This document shows positions 26,016 to 35,088 of a DNA stretch of 64,000 nt, piece by piece. The translations under genes and the position numbers were made by a program. Numbering within the stretch: the first letter of the stretch is position 1; every line of letters begins with the position of its first letter. Origin of the DNA: Cohnella sp. AR92 (lineage in GTDB: Bacteria; Bacillota; Bacilli; Paenibacillales; Paenibacillaceae); assembly GCF_003990975.1 (NCBI RefSeq), contig NZ_RZJR01000009.1, positions 186,001 to 250,000 on the forward strand. The letters are read 5' to 3'. The notes under the pieces are model-generated. The model searched no databases. It worked only from the letters and a program-made list of their open reading frames with translations, and was not told the DNA's origin.

Positions 26016-29000
26016 ATGAAGTTTTTCACGAATTTTTCTTTAAGGAATCCATTGGCGATCGTGCTGCTCGTTTTGTTGGTGGCTGTCGGAGGCGTTTACT
26101 CGGCTACGCAGTTCAAGCAGGAGCAGCAGCCGGAGATCGCGTTCCCGGGCATCTTCGTCCAGGCGACGTACCCGGGGGCGGCCCCGAACGAGGTCATGAA
26201 CCAAATCACGTTGCCGCTCGAGAATGTGTTGCGTAATGTGGAGGGCGTGAAGAACGTAACTTCCCAATCCGCGAATAGCGTGTCGATGATTCAGCTCGAG
26301 TTCAACTATAGCGACGACATGAAGAAGAAGCAGGAGCTCGTCAAGCAAGCGATCGGCGACGTGGAACTGCCGGAAGGCGTCAAGAACCCGGACGTTCAAT
26401 ATTTCTCTACGACGAGCCAGCCGATCATGTACACGTCCGTCTCCTCGATCGGAAGCGCGACGGATGAGCAATTCGGCGAGATCGTGAAGACGAAGCTCAT
26501 TCCGAAGCTGGAAGCGATCGAAGGCGTGACGGAGGTGCAGTCGTTCGGCTTGAAGGACGACGGGGTGTACCTGAGGCTCGACGCCGCGAAGATGACGGCC
26601 AAAGGCGTCTCCTACGAGCAAGTCGTCGGTTTGCTGCAAGCGAACAACCTGAGCGTGCCGCTAGGCGAAGCAACGCTCGGCGAGCAGAAGCTTCCGGTAT
26701 TCGTGCAAGGCGATTTGACGACGATCGATCAGCTGAGAGGTTGGGAGCTCGCCCCGGGCTTGAAGCTGGGGGATATCGCGCAGATCGAGAAGGGCAAAGA
26801 GCTGAACGTCATCAGTTTGACGAACGGCAAGCCGAGCATTTCGCTTAATATCGTGAAGGCGAGCAACGCCAACACGGTCGAAATCTCCGACGAAGTGCTG
26901 AAGGCGTACGAAGACGCGGAGAAAGACGGGCTGGCCAAAGCGCTGGTCATGTATAACCGCGCGACGGACGTCAAGGAATCGGTCAATTCGCTTGCTCGAG
27001 AAGGCGCGTTGGGAGCGTTGTTCGCTTCGATATTGATCCTGTTCTTCCTTCGCAACATTCGCGCGACGATCATCGCAATCGTCTCCATTCCGTTGTCGAT
27101 GCTGATCGCGATGATTTGTTTGAAGACGTTCACCGACGTCACTCTTAACATTATGACGCTAGGCGGCTTGGCGGTCGCGACCGGCCGAGTCGTGGACGAC
27201 AGCATCGTCGTCATCGAGAACATCGTCCGAAGAATGCGAGGGGAGAAGACCGACAAGGAGCTCGTGCAGTCCGGCACGATGGAAGTGGCCCGCGCGATTA
27301 CTTCTTCCACGTTGACGACGGTTGCCGTATTCGCGCCTCTCGGCATGCTGCAAGGCATGATCGGCGGTTACTTCCGTCCATTCGCCTTGACGGTCGGCTT
27401 CGCGCTCGTCTCGTCCTTGCTAGTCTCGTTGACCGTCGTTCCGCTCATGGCGTGGGCGCTCATGAGAAACGCGAAGCTGAAGGAAGCGAAGCCTTCCGCG
27501 ATAAACCGCGGCTACAAGCGCGCGCTGCGCTGGTCGCTTCGGCATAAGGCCATCGTCATCATCGCCGCGCTGCTGTTGTTCGCGGGCAGCCTAGTCCCGA
27601 TCTTCGCGGGCAAAATCGGCGTCGTGCTGCTTCCGCAATCCGATTACAAATATATGTTCGCGGACCTGTCCATGCCGAAAGGAACGACCGTCGAGACGAT
27701 TCGCAAAGAAGCGGACCGTCTGGACGCGATCATTCGCAATAATCCCGACGTCGAGAATACGAACGTGACGATCGGCGGAAGCATGGTCGGAGGCGGGGAC
27801 ACGAGCGGGGCGCAATGGTTCATCGGCTTGCGTTCGTCGGCGGACCTGGACCGGTTTATGGACGAAATCTCGCCCCAAGTGAAAGTACCGGAAGGTTCGG
27901 AGTTCTCGCTGCAGAAGGACGACATGAGCGGCGGAGGTCAAATCGAAGTGACGGTGACCGGTTCGTCCTCGGCTGACATTCGGGCGGCGACGGAGCAAAT
28001 CACGTCGGTTGTCGCGGGTCTTCAGGGCGTCGAACACGTCGGCAATAACCTGCAGGACGGTACGAATGGCATTCAGATCGCGGTGCGGCAGCAAGACGCG
28101 ACAAAAGTCGGACTATCCGCGCTGCAAGCGGCCCAGCTGCTTCGTCCTTTCCTGGCGGAGACGAATCTGGGCAGAATCGACGACGGCGCAAGCGCAAGCG
28201 ATCTTTACTTGTCGTTGAACGGCGTCTCCCTCTCCTCGGTAGACGAGATCGGCAAACTGAAGCTGAGTACGCCTGCCGGCAAGACCGTACAGGTCAAAGA
28301 TATCGCGGACGTGAAACTCACCAAACTTCCAAGCACGCTGCAATATAAGAACGGCGCCGAATTCGCGACGGTTACCGGTCAGATTACGGACAAAAACGCG
28401 AGCAAGGTGAACGCGAAATTAGTAGATACGCTGAAAGGGTTGAAGCTGCCGGAAGGGGTTACCTATTCGTTCGGAGGAAGCGAGGAAGATGTCAGCCAGA
28501 TGATGAGCGACATGCTCATGGCGATGCTGGTAGCCGTCGGCATGGTATATATCGTCATGGTCGTCGCATTCCGGGAGGGACGCGCGCCGCTCGCGGTATT
28601 GTTCTCGCTTCCGTTCGCGCTGATCGGGGGCTTGACGGGAACGCTCGTATCGGGCGACCCGCTGTCCGTCTCCAGCATGATCGGATTCCTGATGCTGATC
28701 GGCATCGTCGTCACGAACGCGATCGTCTTGATCGAGCGGGTGCAGCAGCAGATCGAACACGGCCAGACGATCCGCGAAGCGCTTATCGAAGCGGGAGGCA
28801 CGAGGCTTCGTCCGATTCTCATGACGGCGATCGCGACGATCTGCGCGCTCATTCCGCTTGCGATCGGTGTCGGCGGCGGAAGCATCATCTCCAGCGGATT
28901 GGCCGTCGTCGTCATCGGCGGGCTTGCGAGCTCCACCTTGCTGACGCTCGTCGTCGTGCCGGTGATGTACGAGATGCTTTACTTCCGACGCTCCCGCAAA

Positions 29001-29048
29001 CAACGCGCCGCACTGGTGTCGCAATCGGCGAAGGAAGCGGCGGCGTAA
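26016..29048 (+). CDS. RND-family efflux transporter, SwrC/YerP-like
   Basis: I start at 26016, where MKFFTNFSLRNPLAIVLL opens the first helix; earlier residues are basic and lack a better ribosome binding site. The 1010-residue protein has the RND plan of 12 helices and two large outer loops. The proton-relay Asp pair is in RVVDDSIVVIENIVRR near residue 395, and the pseudo-symmetric half follows (VTNAIVLIERVQQQIEHG). No adaptor or outer-channel gene is adjacent, as for SwrC of Bacillus, which exports surfactin-like lipopeptides. The substrate here is unknown. Confidence 0.9.
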   Translation: MKFFTNFSLRNPLAIVLLVLLVAVGGVYSATQFKQEQQPEIAFPGIFVQATYPGAAPNEVMNQITLPLENVLRNVEGVKNVTSQSANSVSMIQLEFNYSDDMKKKQELVKQAIGDVELPEGVKNPDVQYFSTTSQPIMYTSVSSIGSATDEQFGEIVKTKLIPKLEAIEGVTEVQSFGLKDDGVYLRLDAAKMTAKGVSYEQVVGLLQANNLSVPLGEATLGEQKLPVFVQGDLTTIDQLRGWELAPGLKLGDIAQIEKGKELNVISLTNGKPSISLNIVKASNANTVEISDEVLKAYEDAEKDGLAKALVMYNRATDVKESVNSLAREGALGALFASILILFFLRNIRATIIAIVSIPLSMLIAMICLKTFTDVTLNIMTLGGLAVATGRVVDDSIVVIENIVRRMRGEKTDKELVQSGTMEVARAITSSTLTTVAVFAPLGMLQGMIGGYFRPFALTVGFALVSSLLVSLTVVPLMAWALMRNAKLKEAKPSAINRGYKRALRWSLRHKAIVIIAALLLFAGSLVPIFAGKIGVVLLPQSDYKYMFADLSMPKGTTVETIRKEADRLDAIIRNNPDVENTNVTIGGSMVGGGDTSGAQWFIGLRSSADLDRFMDEISPQVKVPEGSEFSLQKDDMSGGGQIEVTVTGSSSADIRAATEQITSVVAGLQGVEHVGNNLQDGTNGIQIAVRQQDATKVGLSALQAAQLLRPFLAETNLGRIDDGASASDLYLSLNGVSLSSVDEIGKLKLSTPAGKTVQVKDIADVKLTKLPSTLQYKNGAEFATVTGQITDKNASKVNAKLVDTLKGLKLPEGVTYSFGGSEEDVSQMMSDMLMAMLVAVGMVYIVMVVAFREGRAPLAVLFSLPFALIGGLTGTLVSGDPLSVSSMIGFLMLIGIVVTNAIVLIERVQQQIEHGQTIREALIEAGGTRLRPILMTAIATICALIPLAIGVGGGSIISSGLAVVVIGGLASSTLLTLVVVPVMYEMLYFRRSRKQRAALVSQSAKEAAA

Positions 29049-29070
29049 CGTATCGCCTGCGTTGAAAGGG

Positions 29071-29110
29071 CCCTTAATCTCCAAATCCGAGAGGACTCCG
29101 GGATTAGGGG
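29071..29110. terminator. Possible terminator after the RND gene
   Basis: CCCTTAATC (29071-29079) pairs with GATTAGGGG (29102-29110) with one G-T pair. It lies between convergent genes with a weak T tract, so the call is tentative. Confidence 0.45.
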
Positions 29111-29119
29111 CTGTCTTAT

Positions 29120-29983
29120 TTACCCCCGATAAGAAATCGATTCTTTCAGTACCTCCCTAATACTCTTCGGGGGTCTACCGATTAAATCAGCCAAGACGTT
29201 GCTCGTATGCGCGAAGTCTCCTTTGCGGCTGGCACGGAACAAACCCAAGGTGATGGCGATGCGCCCCTCCGGAATTCCTTGTGCGGTCAGATACGTCCGA
29301 TACTCATCGTCCGTTACGACTTTGCGGTTGATGGGCCGGCCGACGATATCCGATAGCATTGCCGCAACCCCCTTCGTATCAATCGCTTCGGAAGCCGTAA
29401 GATTCGGGGATGGGCCATCCCCATTTTTTCCGGTAATAATCGCTGCAGCAGCTTCGGCCAAATCAGAATGCGTTGTCCAGGCAACCGGACCGTCCTCGGG
29501 AACAATCCATTCGCCCGAATGGATCGCATCGCCGATAAAACCTACCAAAGAGGAGGCGTAGAAACCGTTGCGAAGAGACGCGTATCGCATGCCCGACTCT
29601 TTAAGCAAATCCTCTGTCTCCGCATGGTGAACCATTGGCGGAAAATACGACGTCGAAGAGGAGCCCATATGACTCGTGTACAGCACCCGTTCGACGCCGG
29701 CTTTCTTTGCCGCGTCAATCGCGGTTTGATGCTGGCGGATCCCCGCCTCTCCCAGAATACCGGACGAAACAAGAAGAACCTGCGACGCGCCTTCAAAAGC
29801 ATCAAGCAAGCTCTCCGACTCATTGAAATCGCCACGTCGCACTCGGATCCCGCGATCCTTTAAATCCTGCGCCTTACTCGGTTCCCGAACGCTGACTCCG
29901 ATCTGTTCAGCCGGGATTCGCTTAAGCAATTGCTCTACCACGCCTCTGCCTAACTTCCCATTCGCTCCAGTAACGATAATCAT
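29120..29983 (-). CDS. NAD(P)H-binding quinone oxidoreductase, QorB/NmrA-like (copy 1)
   Basis: A 287-residue atypical SDR. The N-terminal TGANGKLGRGVVEQLLKR is the GxxGxxG nucleotide motif, and SVREPSKAQDL follows the second strand. LYTSHMGSSST and the DLAEAAAAII segment are typical of QorB, an NADPH:quinone oxidoreductase of Escherichia coli. The active-site tyrosine of classical SDRs is absent. It is divergent from a TetR gene 189 bp away and has a clear paralogue at 32721-33596. Confidence 0.88.
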   Translation of the reverse strand: MIIVTGANGKLGRGVVEQLLKRIPAEQIGVSVREPSKAQDLKDRGIRVRRGDFNESESLLDAFEGASQVLLVSSGILGEAGIRQHQTAIDAAKKAGVERVLYTSHMGSSSTSYFPPMVHHAETEDLLKESGMRYASLRNGFYASSLVGFIGDAIHSGEWIVPEDGPVAWTTHSDLAEAAAAIITGKNGDGPSPNLTASEAIDTKGVAAMLSDIVGRPINRKVVTDDEYRTYLTAQGIPEGRIAITLGLFRASRKGDFAHTSNVLADLIGRPPKSIREVLKESISYRG

Positions 29984-30014
29984 GTTGCTTTCACCCTTTC
30001 CACTCTTTAAAAAA

Positions 30015-30060
30015 TTTGCTTACAATACGGTTTTGTGTAACCATATATCGCATAAGCAAA
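30015..30060. promoter_or_regulatory. Operator-like dyads between QorB-like and TetR genes
   Basis: TTTGCTTA (30015-30022) and TAAGCAAA (30053-30060) form an 8-bp inverted pair. Inside lies TTACA-N11-TGTAA (30020-30040). The spacing and location in the divergent gap fit operators of the TetR regulator. Promoter hexamers are not clear. Confidence 0.4.
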
Positions 30061-30172
30061 AGATAAAGGGTTGGAGCCCGGCAAACAATCAGCAAAAAGC
30101 CGGTTTCGTTGCGTTCCCGACAAAATCGCCGTTTTGTTTGTTTTTGAGATCCGAAGAAAGCGTGGTTTTAGC

Positions 30173-30778
30173 ATGCCGGTAAATCCCAGCGACCCCCGCG
30201 TAAAGAGAACTCGTCAGTTGTTTATGCAAGCCTTTAACGATCTGCTCGACGAAAAGAAAAACATTTATTCGATTTCCGTTCACGACATTGCGAATCGAGC
30301 AGCCGTCAACCGCGCAACCTTCTATGCGCATTTTGAAGACAAGTTCGCATTTCTCGCCTATTGGATGACAGAGAAGTTTCAGCTCATTCTCAGAAAAAGA
30401 CTGCCGGAGGATTCAGCCTTCAGCCCGGACAATCTGCATGTCCTTGTTCAGTCCATCTTTCAATTTCTAATACGATTTCGACAGTACCTCACGCCGGGAG
30501 ACAAGCAGTTTGAGCCGTTGCTGGAGAACGCCATGCAGAAGGAACTGTATCGTCTCCTGCTCCAATGGCTTAAATCGGGGCCTAAGCAAAGATTCCCGCA
30601 AGAAAAGCTGGAAACTACGGCCCTTGTGGTCAGTTGGGGCCTATTCGGATCGGCCATGCAGTGGAGCAGGGAGGTTCAAGACCGCGCGCTGGAGCCGATG
30701 GTGGAAGAGGTTATCAGGGTCGTAAACGTTAATTTGAGCGCTTTTTGGGAGCCATCCGAATCGGAAGCTATCCTGTAG
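30173..30778 (+). CDS. TetR-family regulator
   Basis: The start at 30173 (MPVNPSDPRVKRTRQ) fits the family's N-terminus but its ribosome binding site is weak (GAAGAAAG), so a start slightly upstream is possible. The 201-residue protein has the helix-turn-helix YSISVHDIANRAAVNRATFYAHFEDK near residues 32-57 and a helical ligand domain ending with a TetR_C-type region (AMQWSREVQDRALEPM). It is divergent from the QorB-like gene at 29120 and probably controls it. Confidence 0.88.
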   Translation: MPVNPSDPRVKRTRQLFMQAFNDLLDEKKNIYSISVHDIANRAAVNRATFYAHFEDKFAFLAYWMTEKFQLILRKRLPEDSAFSPDNLHVLVQSIFQFLIRFRQYLTPGDKQFEPLLENAMQKELYRLLLQWLKSGPKQRFPQEKLETTALVVSWGLFGSAMQWSREVQDRALEPMVEEVIRVVNVNLSAFWEPSESEAIL

Positions 30779-30909
30779 GATCGAGAGATCATCCGACTTT
30801 TCAATTGCCATGGCTGCTCAGAATCACTTGATCAAAGTATCCCTCCAAGTTTTGTTTATCCTCATTGACTAAACTAATCCATATGTTGTTTCCAGTCTCG
30901 GAATACAGA

Positions 30910-31122
30910 TCAGATGTTCTGACCGCCCGAGACCTCGATTCTCTGCGCATTAACCCAGCGATTATCGGAACCGAGCAAGCTGGCGACTGCGGGACCGATG
31001 TCGTCGGGTACGCCGACTCGACCAAGGGCCACCATCGCGGCAAATGCATCATTGTAAGCAGGAGTGTCGCGTACAGCACCGCCTAGAAAGTCGGTTTCAC
31101 CGCGGTGACCGAGTTCTTTGCT
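30910..31122 (-). pseudogene. Short-chain dehydrogenase remnant (C-terminal part)
   Basis: On the minus strand one frame reads SKELGHRG, then ETDFLGGAVRDTPAYNDAF, then ALGRVGVPDDIGPAVASLLG and ends VNAQRIEVSGGQNI. This is the last third of a classical SDR. The strand that should link HRG to ETDF (VN.VAPGAI in relatives) is missing, an in-frame deletion of about ten residues. A TAG stands just upstream of SKELG, and the whole Rossmann half is absent. The gene is clearly dead. Confidence 0.75.
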
Positions 31123-31215
31123 CTATATGATGTATTAGAATCTCAGATTGAACGGACTACTATAAAAATTTGACTTGATACGGCAAGTTTATTGAGGTGC
31201 ACAAGGTTGAAATGA

Positions 31216-31238
31216 CATATGAATTGACAACTCATATG
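31216..31238. promoter_or_regulatory. Operator-like inverted repeat
   Basis: CATATGA (31216-31222) and TCATATG (31232-31238) form a perfect dyad in an AT-rich gap next to the SDR remnant. It may be the orphaned operator of the lost gene. No promoter is convincing. Confidence 0.35.
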
Positions 31239-31256
31239 ACAAGTTTCTATAACAAA

Positions 31257-31280
31257 AAGGGGTGGCTATTGCCACCCCTT
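31257..31280. terminator. Terminator hairpin in AT-rich gap
   Basis: AAGGGGTGGC (31257-31266) pairs perfectly with GCCACCCCTT (31271-31280) around TATT, with A-rich and T-rich flanks. It lies 77 bp after the stop of the minus-strand signal peptidase-like gene. Confidence 0.75.
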
Positions 31281-31357
31281 TCGCTTTTATATTCACCTTA
31301 GAATACTGAACTAGCGGTAGTCCGAGCTGTCGTTCCCGTTAGCAACGTAGTAATCGT

Positions 31358-31951
31358 TCAAGAATGAGTTGTCTCATTTTCTTCATAACCGACAACTTTC
31401 CCTAAGATTTCTTCCTTAGTAAATGCACCTTCTGATTGGCTGTCGTTGAAGCCTCTCCAACGTACATCAGCCAAGATAACGTATTCATTTTCATTCAACG
31501 TCAGTGTTTTTTTCATTAAATAGTTTTCTTTAGATGTGGGATCATCGCCGTAAAAAGCAACCAGTTTTTTTCCGTCAATGTAGACTTGCCCCTTTTTTAA
31601 CTGTACTGTTTCTCCAGGTAGTCCAACAACTCTCGCGATATCTGTGTCTTGATATTCAGTTGTCTTTTTGATTTTAAATAACACAATATCTCCTCGAGAG
31701 ACATTATGTTTTTCGTAGTAACTCATATCAACTAACACTTCACGACCCAAGCCAAATGGATGGTTGCCTTCATAGCCGAGCTCCGCTAGCATTCCATCCG
31801 TTTGTACTTTTACTTTGGACAATGAGGGGTTGGGGGTTGGAATCACCATAATTTTCTTATCTGTTGTGGTGTCATTTAGGGTATCCGTACAACCGCTTAT
31901 AAGTATCATGCTGATTAGGAAAAAGAATATAACAAACATACGAATATTCAT
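31358..31951 (-). CDS. Signal peptidase I-like lipoprotein, probably inactive
   Basis: A 197-residue protein with the lipoprotein signal ISGC (Cys21). The rest aligns by motif with type I signal peptidases: VQTDGMLAEL (box B), the YYEKHNVSRGDIVLFK strand (box C), DIARVVGLPGETVQLKKG (box D) and ADVRWRGFNDS (box E). The catalytic Ser of the SMxPT motif appears as Gly in TDGM. The general-base Lys before the RVVGLPGE block appears as Ala. So peptidase activity is unlikely and a binding role is possible. The gene is noticeably richer in A+T than its neighbours, which hints at transfer. Confidence 0.75.
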   Translation of the reverse strand: MNIRMFVIFFFLISMILISGCTDTLNDTTTDKKIMVIPTPNPSLSKVKVQTDGMLAELGYEGNHPFGLGREVLVDMSYYEKHNVSRGDIVLFKIKKTTEYQDTDIARVVGLPGETVQLKKGQVYIDGKKLVAFYGDDPTSKENYLMKKTLTLNENEYVILADVRWRGFNDSQSEGAFTKEEILGKVVGYEENETTHS

Positions 31952-32144
31952 TTGTTTTCCCCTATTTCGTTTTTCACAGAGCTTCGTAACTAATGTATTC
32001 GCAAAGAAAATTAAACTTTCCTCCCATAATGACAGTCATTCAAGTATCACGAGTATTCATCCGCGTAGCGGATATCAGATACAGACTTACATCCAAATCA
32101 TACCATTAAACAGGGATTTTTCCTGAAAATAATAAAAAGCGTAT

Positions 32145-32169
32145 AACCCTTGCCAATTTAACAAGGGTT
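32145..32169. terminator. Possible terminator in AT-rich gap
   Basis: AACCCTTG (32145-32152) pairs with CAAGGGTT (32162-32169), followed by TTCT. It is upstream of the F420-reductase-like remnant and might belong to a lost plus-strand gene. Confidence 0.4.
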
Positions 32170-32204
32170 TTCTGAACATATATTCGTAACGCTGTTACTT
32201 AAAG

Positions 32205-32520
32205 TAAATAACATCGCTCGGCCCGTCAGCGCGCGCCGCGACTACGGCCTGCGCTGACTAGGCTGGTGACTTCGTCATCATAGTGTCCCCCTCAAGCTGG
32301 TCAACGACATGCCTGTAGAGCAGCTCGCGGGCAAAATCGTGCTCGACACGAATAACTACATGCCTTGGCGCGATGGCCATTTCCCCATGATCGACTCTGG
32401 CGAGATGACCGTTCATGAGCTCCGGCAGAAGCAACTTCCTGCCTCGAAGGTGGCGAAGGCCTTCACCCACATCCAAGCCCCCCGCCTCTTCCTTTCTAGC
32501 AGACCGGCTGGTTTCGATAC
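32205..32520 (+). pseudogene. F420-reductase-like remnant
   Basis: Across two frames the sequence reads ARAATTACAD, stop (TAG 32258-32260), AGDFVIIV, frameshift near 32282, then PLKLVNDMPVEQLAGKIVL, DTNNYMPWRDGHFPMIDSGE and LPASKVAKAFTHI. This is the middle of an NADP-binding F420-reductase-like protein, a family relative of the intact gene at 24193 but a different subgroup. The nucleotide motif at the front and the C-terminal third are not recognisable. An internal ATG at 32309 makes a 114-codon frame that I do not consider a gene. Confidence 0.65.
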
Positions 32521-32683
32521 AGTCGACAACAATCCGCTGAGCGAGTCATGGCGCAGCGGTCCCGGTCTGCCTGCTTGGGCTGCGCATGAGCACCAACCCC
32601 GTGCTCAGCTGATAGTTAATCTCGCCAAGGCGCGTCGGATTATCATGGCCTGAGTCGCAGGGCGTTTACCCTACTGCTGACAA

Positions 32684-32718
32684 GATAAAGCGGCTCCTGT
32701 TTAAGAAGCCGCTTTATC
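32684..32718 (-). terminator. Terminator of the second QorB-like gene
   Basis: GATAAAGCGGCT (32684-32695) pairs with AGCCGCTTTATC (32707-32718). It lies directly after the minus-strand stop at 32721. Confidence 0.65.
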
Positions 32719-32720
32719 TA

Positions 32721-33596
32721 TTATATTCCGTTAGAAATCGATTCCTTCAGTACCTCTCTAATACTCACCGGAGGCCGACCGATTAAATGAGCTAGAGCGG
32801 GATCGATTTGCACGAAATCGCCCCGACGGCTGGCTAGAAACATCCCCATACGCATGTTCACGCTAGCCTCCGGTACGCCTTGAGACAGCATGCGGTCCCG
32901 AAACTCTTCGTCCGACACGACGATTCGGCGGATGGTCCTCCCCAAGATGTCGGAAGCGATTGTCGCAATCCCTTCCATATCAATGGCTTCGGACCCCGTA
33001 AGACTGGGGGTCAAGCCATCGAATTTCTGCTCGCTAATGATCGCCGCCGCGGCTTCGGCCAAGTCGGAGTGGTCTGTCCAGGCGATCGGGCCGTCTTCGG
33101 GGGCGATCAATTCCCCCGTTTTTATGGCTCCGCCTATCAACAGGAGTGCCGATGCGGCGTAATAGCCATTACGGAGCGACGTGAAAGAAACACCTGAAGC
33201 TTTCAACCGTTCTTCGGTAGCCGCGTGATGAATCATGGGGGCGAAGGGCGACGTTGAGGACGAGCCCATATGACTTGTGTAAAGCACTCTGCTAGCCCCT
33301 GCCTTCTTGGCCGCGTCAATCGCTGCTTGATGCTGCCGAATGCCATGCGGGATACCGGCCTCGCCCATGATGCCGGTCGAAACGATAAGAACCTGCGAGG
33401 CCCCCTCAAAGGCATGTTGCAGACTCTCGGCCTCGTCGTAATCGCCCCGACGAACACGGACCCCGCACTCCTGAAGCTCTTGCGCCTGATGCGGATCGCG
33501 GACGCTGACACCGATCTGCCCGGCGGGTACTCGCTTAAGCAACTGCTTCACCACGGCCCGGCCTAATTTCCCGTTGGCTCCGGTTACGATAATCAT
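32721..33596 (-). CDS. NAD(P)H-binding quinone oxidoreductase, QorB/NmrA-like (copy 2)
   Basis: A 291-residue paralogue of the protein at 29120-29983, starting with the same MIIVTGANGKLGR and ending with nearly the same IGRPP.SIREVLKESIS. The main difference is a four-residue insertion, PHGI, before RQHQAAIDAAKKAG. The nucleotide motif, LYTSHMGSSST and DLAEAAAAII are all intact. It has no regulator directly beside it. The two copies flank a 2.7-kb stretch that holds a TetR gene and two gene remnants. Confidence 0.88.
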   Translation of the reverse strand: MIIVTGANGKLGRAVVKQLLKRVPAGQIGVSVRDPHQAQELQECGVRVRRGDYDEAESLQHAFEGASQVLIVSTGIMGEAGIPHGIRQHQAAIDAAKKAGASRVLYTSHMGSSSTSPFAPMIHHAATEERLKASGVSFTSLRNGYYAASALLLIGGAIKTGELIAPEDGPIAWTDHSDLAEAAAAIISEQKFDGLTPSLTGSEAIDMEGIATIASDILGRTIRRIVVSDEEFRDRMLSQGVPEASVNMRMGMFLASRRGDFVQIDPALAHLIGRPPVSIREVLKESISNGI

Positions 33597-33642
33597 GACA
33601 ATAACATCCCTTCATTTTGAGATAATCCATTGCCAGTATTCT

Positions 33643-34529
33643 TTATCCGCGAACAGTCTTACCGTTTCTGAATTGCATATTGGGAAAGGAAGCGCCGGCG
33701 ATCTCCTGTTCCGGTATCGCCTCTTCAATCTCCCTGACTTCATCATCCGTCAGATGAATATCAAGCGACCTCATCGCTTCTTGAAGATGAGCCGGCGATA
33801 CGGTACCGATGAGCGGAATGAAGTCTTCGCCTTTGGATAAGATCCAGGCAAACGCCAGTTGGGATAATGTCATTTGTTTTTTAGCGGCGATCTCACCCAG
33901 TTTCTTAGCCAGAGCCACATTTTTCTCTATATTCCCTTCAGAAAATAACGGGATGTAGCCGCCTTTGTTTTTTTGGATCCGCTCCTCTGTCCAGTTGCCG
34001 GCAAGAAGCCCATGAGCCACCGCCCCGAAAGCAATGACGCCGATCCCCAGTTCCCTTGCAGTCGGCAAAATCTCGGTTTCAATGCTTCGGTTAAAAAGCG
34101 AGTATTCGAATTCCGCCAAGCTGATCGGATGCGTGGCATGCGCCCTTCTCAACGTCTCCGCATCGACCTGGCTGATTCCGATCTGCTTGACATAACCGGC
34201 CTGAACCAATTCGGAGATGGCCCCGATCGTTTCTTCAACAGGAATACCCAGATCGATTCTTGCGGGCTGATATAGGTCGATATAGTCGAGATTGAGTCGT
34301 TTGAGCGAATGAGCAAGATAGTTCTTTACATGATGGGGGGAGACATCCAGTCCGTACAAGGAGCCATCGAGCGTATATCCGCCGTGTTGAGATGATTGAT
34401 ACCACCCTCGAATGCGGCGTGAATAGCGGCAATGCCAGCCGCTTGGGCAGCCTCATTGGCATTCGACATATGGCCGCAGCCAAGTCCGATTCGAGATAGC
34501 TCCAGCTTGTTTTGTCCGCTATTGATCAT
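33643..34529 (-). pseudogene. Aldo/keto reductase with internal deletion and frameshift
   Basis: The 5' part (from 34529) reads NKLELSRIGLGCGHMSNA and GGINHLNTADI. A second frame then starts abruptly with SLYGLDVSPHHVKNYLAHSL and continues to the end with DYIDLYQPARIDLG, KQIGISQVDAETLRRA and the usual C-terminus. By comparison with the family, some 40-60 residues are missing between the catalytic Asp/Tyr region and GLDVSPHHVK, and the reading frame is broken there. Both remaining parts are otherwise free of stops, so the lesion looks recent. The MarR gene next to it is intact. Confidence 0.8.
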
Positions 34530-34557
34530 GACAACCTCCTGAATTCTTTTCTCATAA

Positions 34558-34575
34558 TATGTAGCCGTCTACATA
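34558..34575 (-). promoter_or_regulatory. MarR operator upstream of the aldo/keto reductase
   Basis: TATGTAG-N4-CTACATA (34558-34575) is a perfect dyad. Its core TGTAG-N4-CTACA is identical in plan to the site at 35089-35102 in front of the MarR gene, so both genes probably share the regulator. Confidence 0.65.
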
Positions 34576-34619
34576 ATTGATTAAAAAAATAGGCCATTAG
34601 AATGGCAATTTCACTGCTT

Positions 34620-35069
34620 CTAAAGCGACTTTTCAACATTCTCAAATGCGCGGATCAGCAGAGAGGAGAACATTGCTTTCTCGGCATCCGACATCCCTTG
34701 AGTGATCAATTCTTCCGATTTCGCGAATGCATCGCTCCTCCCATCAAAAAATTGTTTGGCTTTGGCCGTGATATCAATGCGGAGGTTGCGTCCGTCGGCA
34801 TGATTGCTGCTACGCGTGATAAACCCGGACTTCTCCAGACCGTTCAGCAAGTTAGTCACGGACGGACCGCTTAGAGCCATTGTTTGTTCAAGATACTTGC
34901 GGTTAATCTCGATATGCTCTTCTAGGGATTGATGAATATGCGACAGAAGAATCGCTTGCGAGCTATTTAAGCCATGTTCCTTCAGAAGTTGGTCGATGAT
35001 TTCCCGAACCCTTTGCGCGATGACTTTAATGTATAGACTATAGGGGTACTTGTCGAAAACGCTTGGCAT
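34620..35069 (-). CDS. MarR-family regulator
   Basis: A 149-residue winged-helix protein with the family plan: helices 1-2 (KVIAQRVREIIDQLLKEHGLNSSQAILLSHI), the recognition helix in MALSGPSVTNLLNGLEKSGFI near residue 75, the wing SSNHADGRNLRIDI, and a long C-terminal dimer helix. It has no Cys for redox sensing. It is upstream of the aldo/keto reductase remnant and in the same direction. Identical dyads lie before both genes, so it probably represses itself and the reductase. Confidence 0.9.
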   Translation of the reverse strand: MPSVFDKYPYSLYIKVIAQRVREIIDQLLKEHGLNSSQAILLSHIHQSLEEHIEINRKYLEQTMALSGPSVTNLLNGLEKSGFITRSSNHADGRNLRIDITAKAKQFFDGRSDAFAKSEELITQGMSDAEKAMFSSLLIRAFENVEKSL

Positions 35070-35088
35070 AGGGTTTCTCCTTAAATCA

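Noticed and set aside
32309..32653. 114-codon gene starting at 32309
   Set aside because: Homology continues upstream of the ATG in a different frame and past a stop. It is the middle of a decayed gene.
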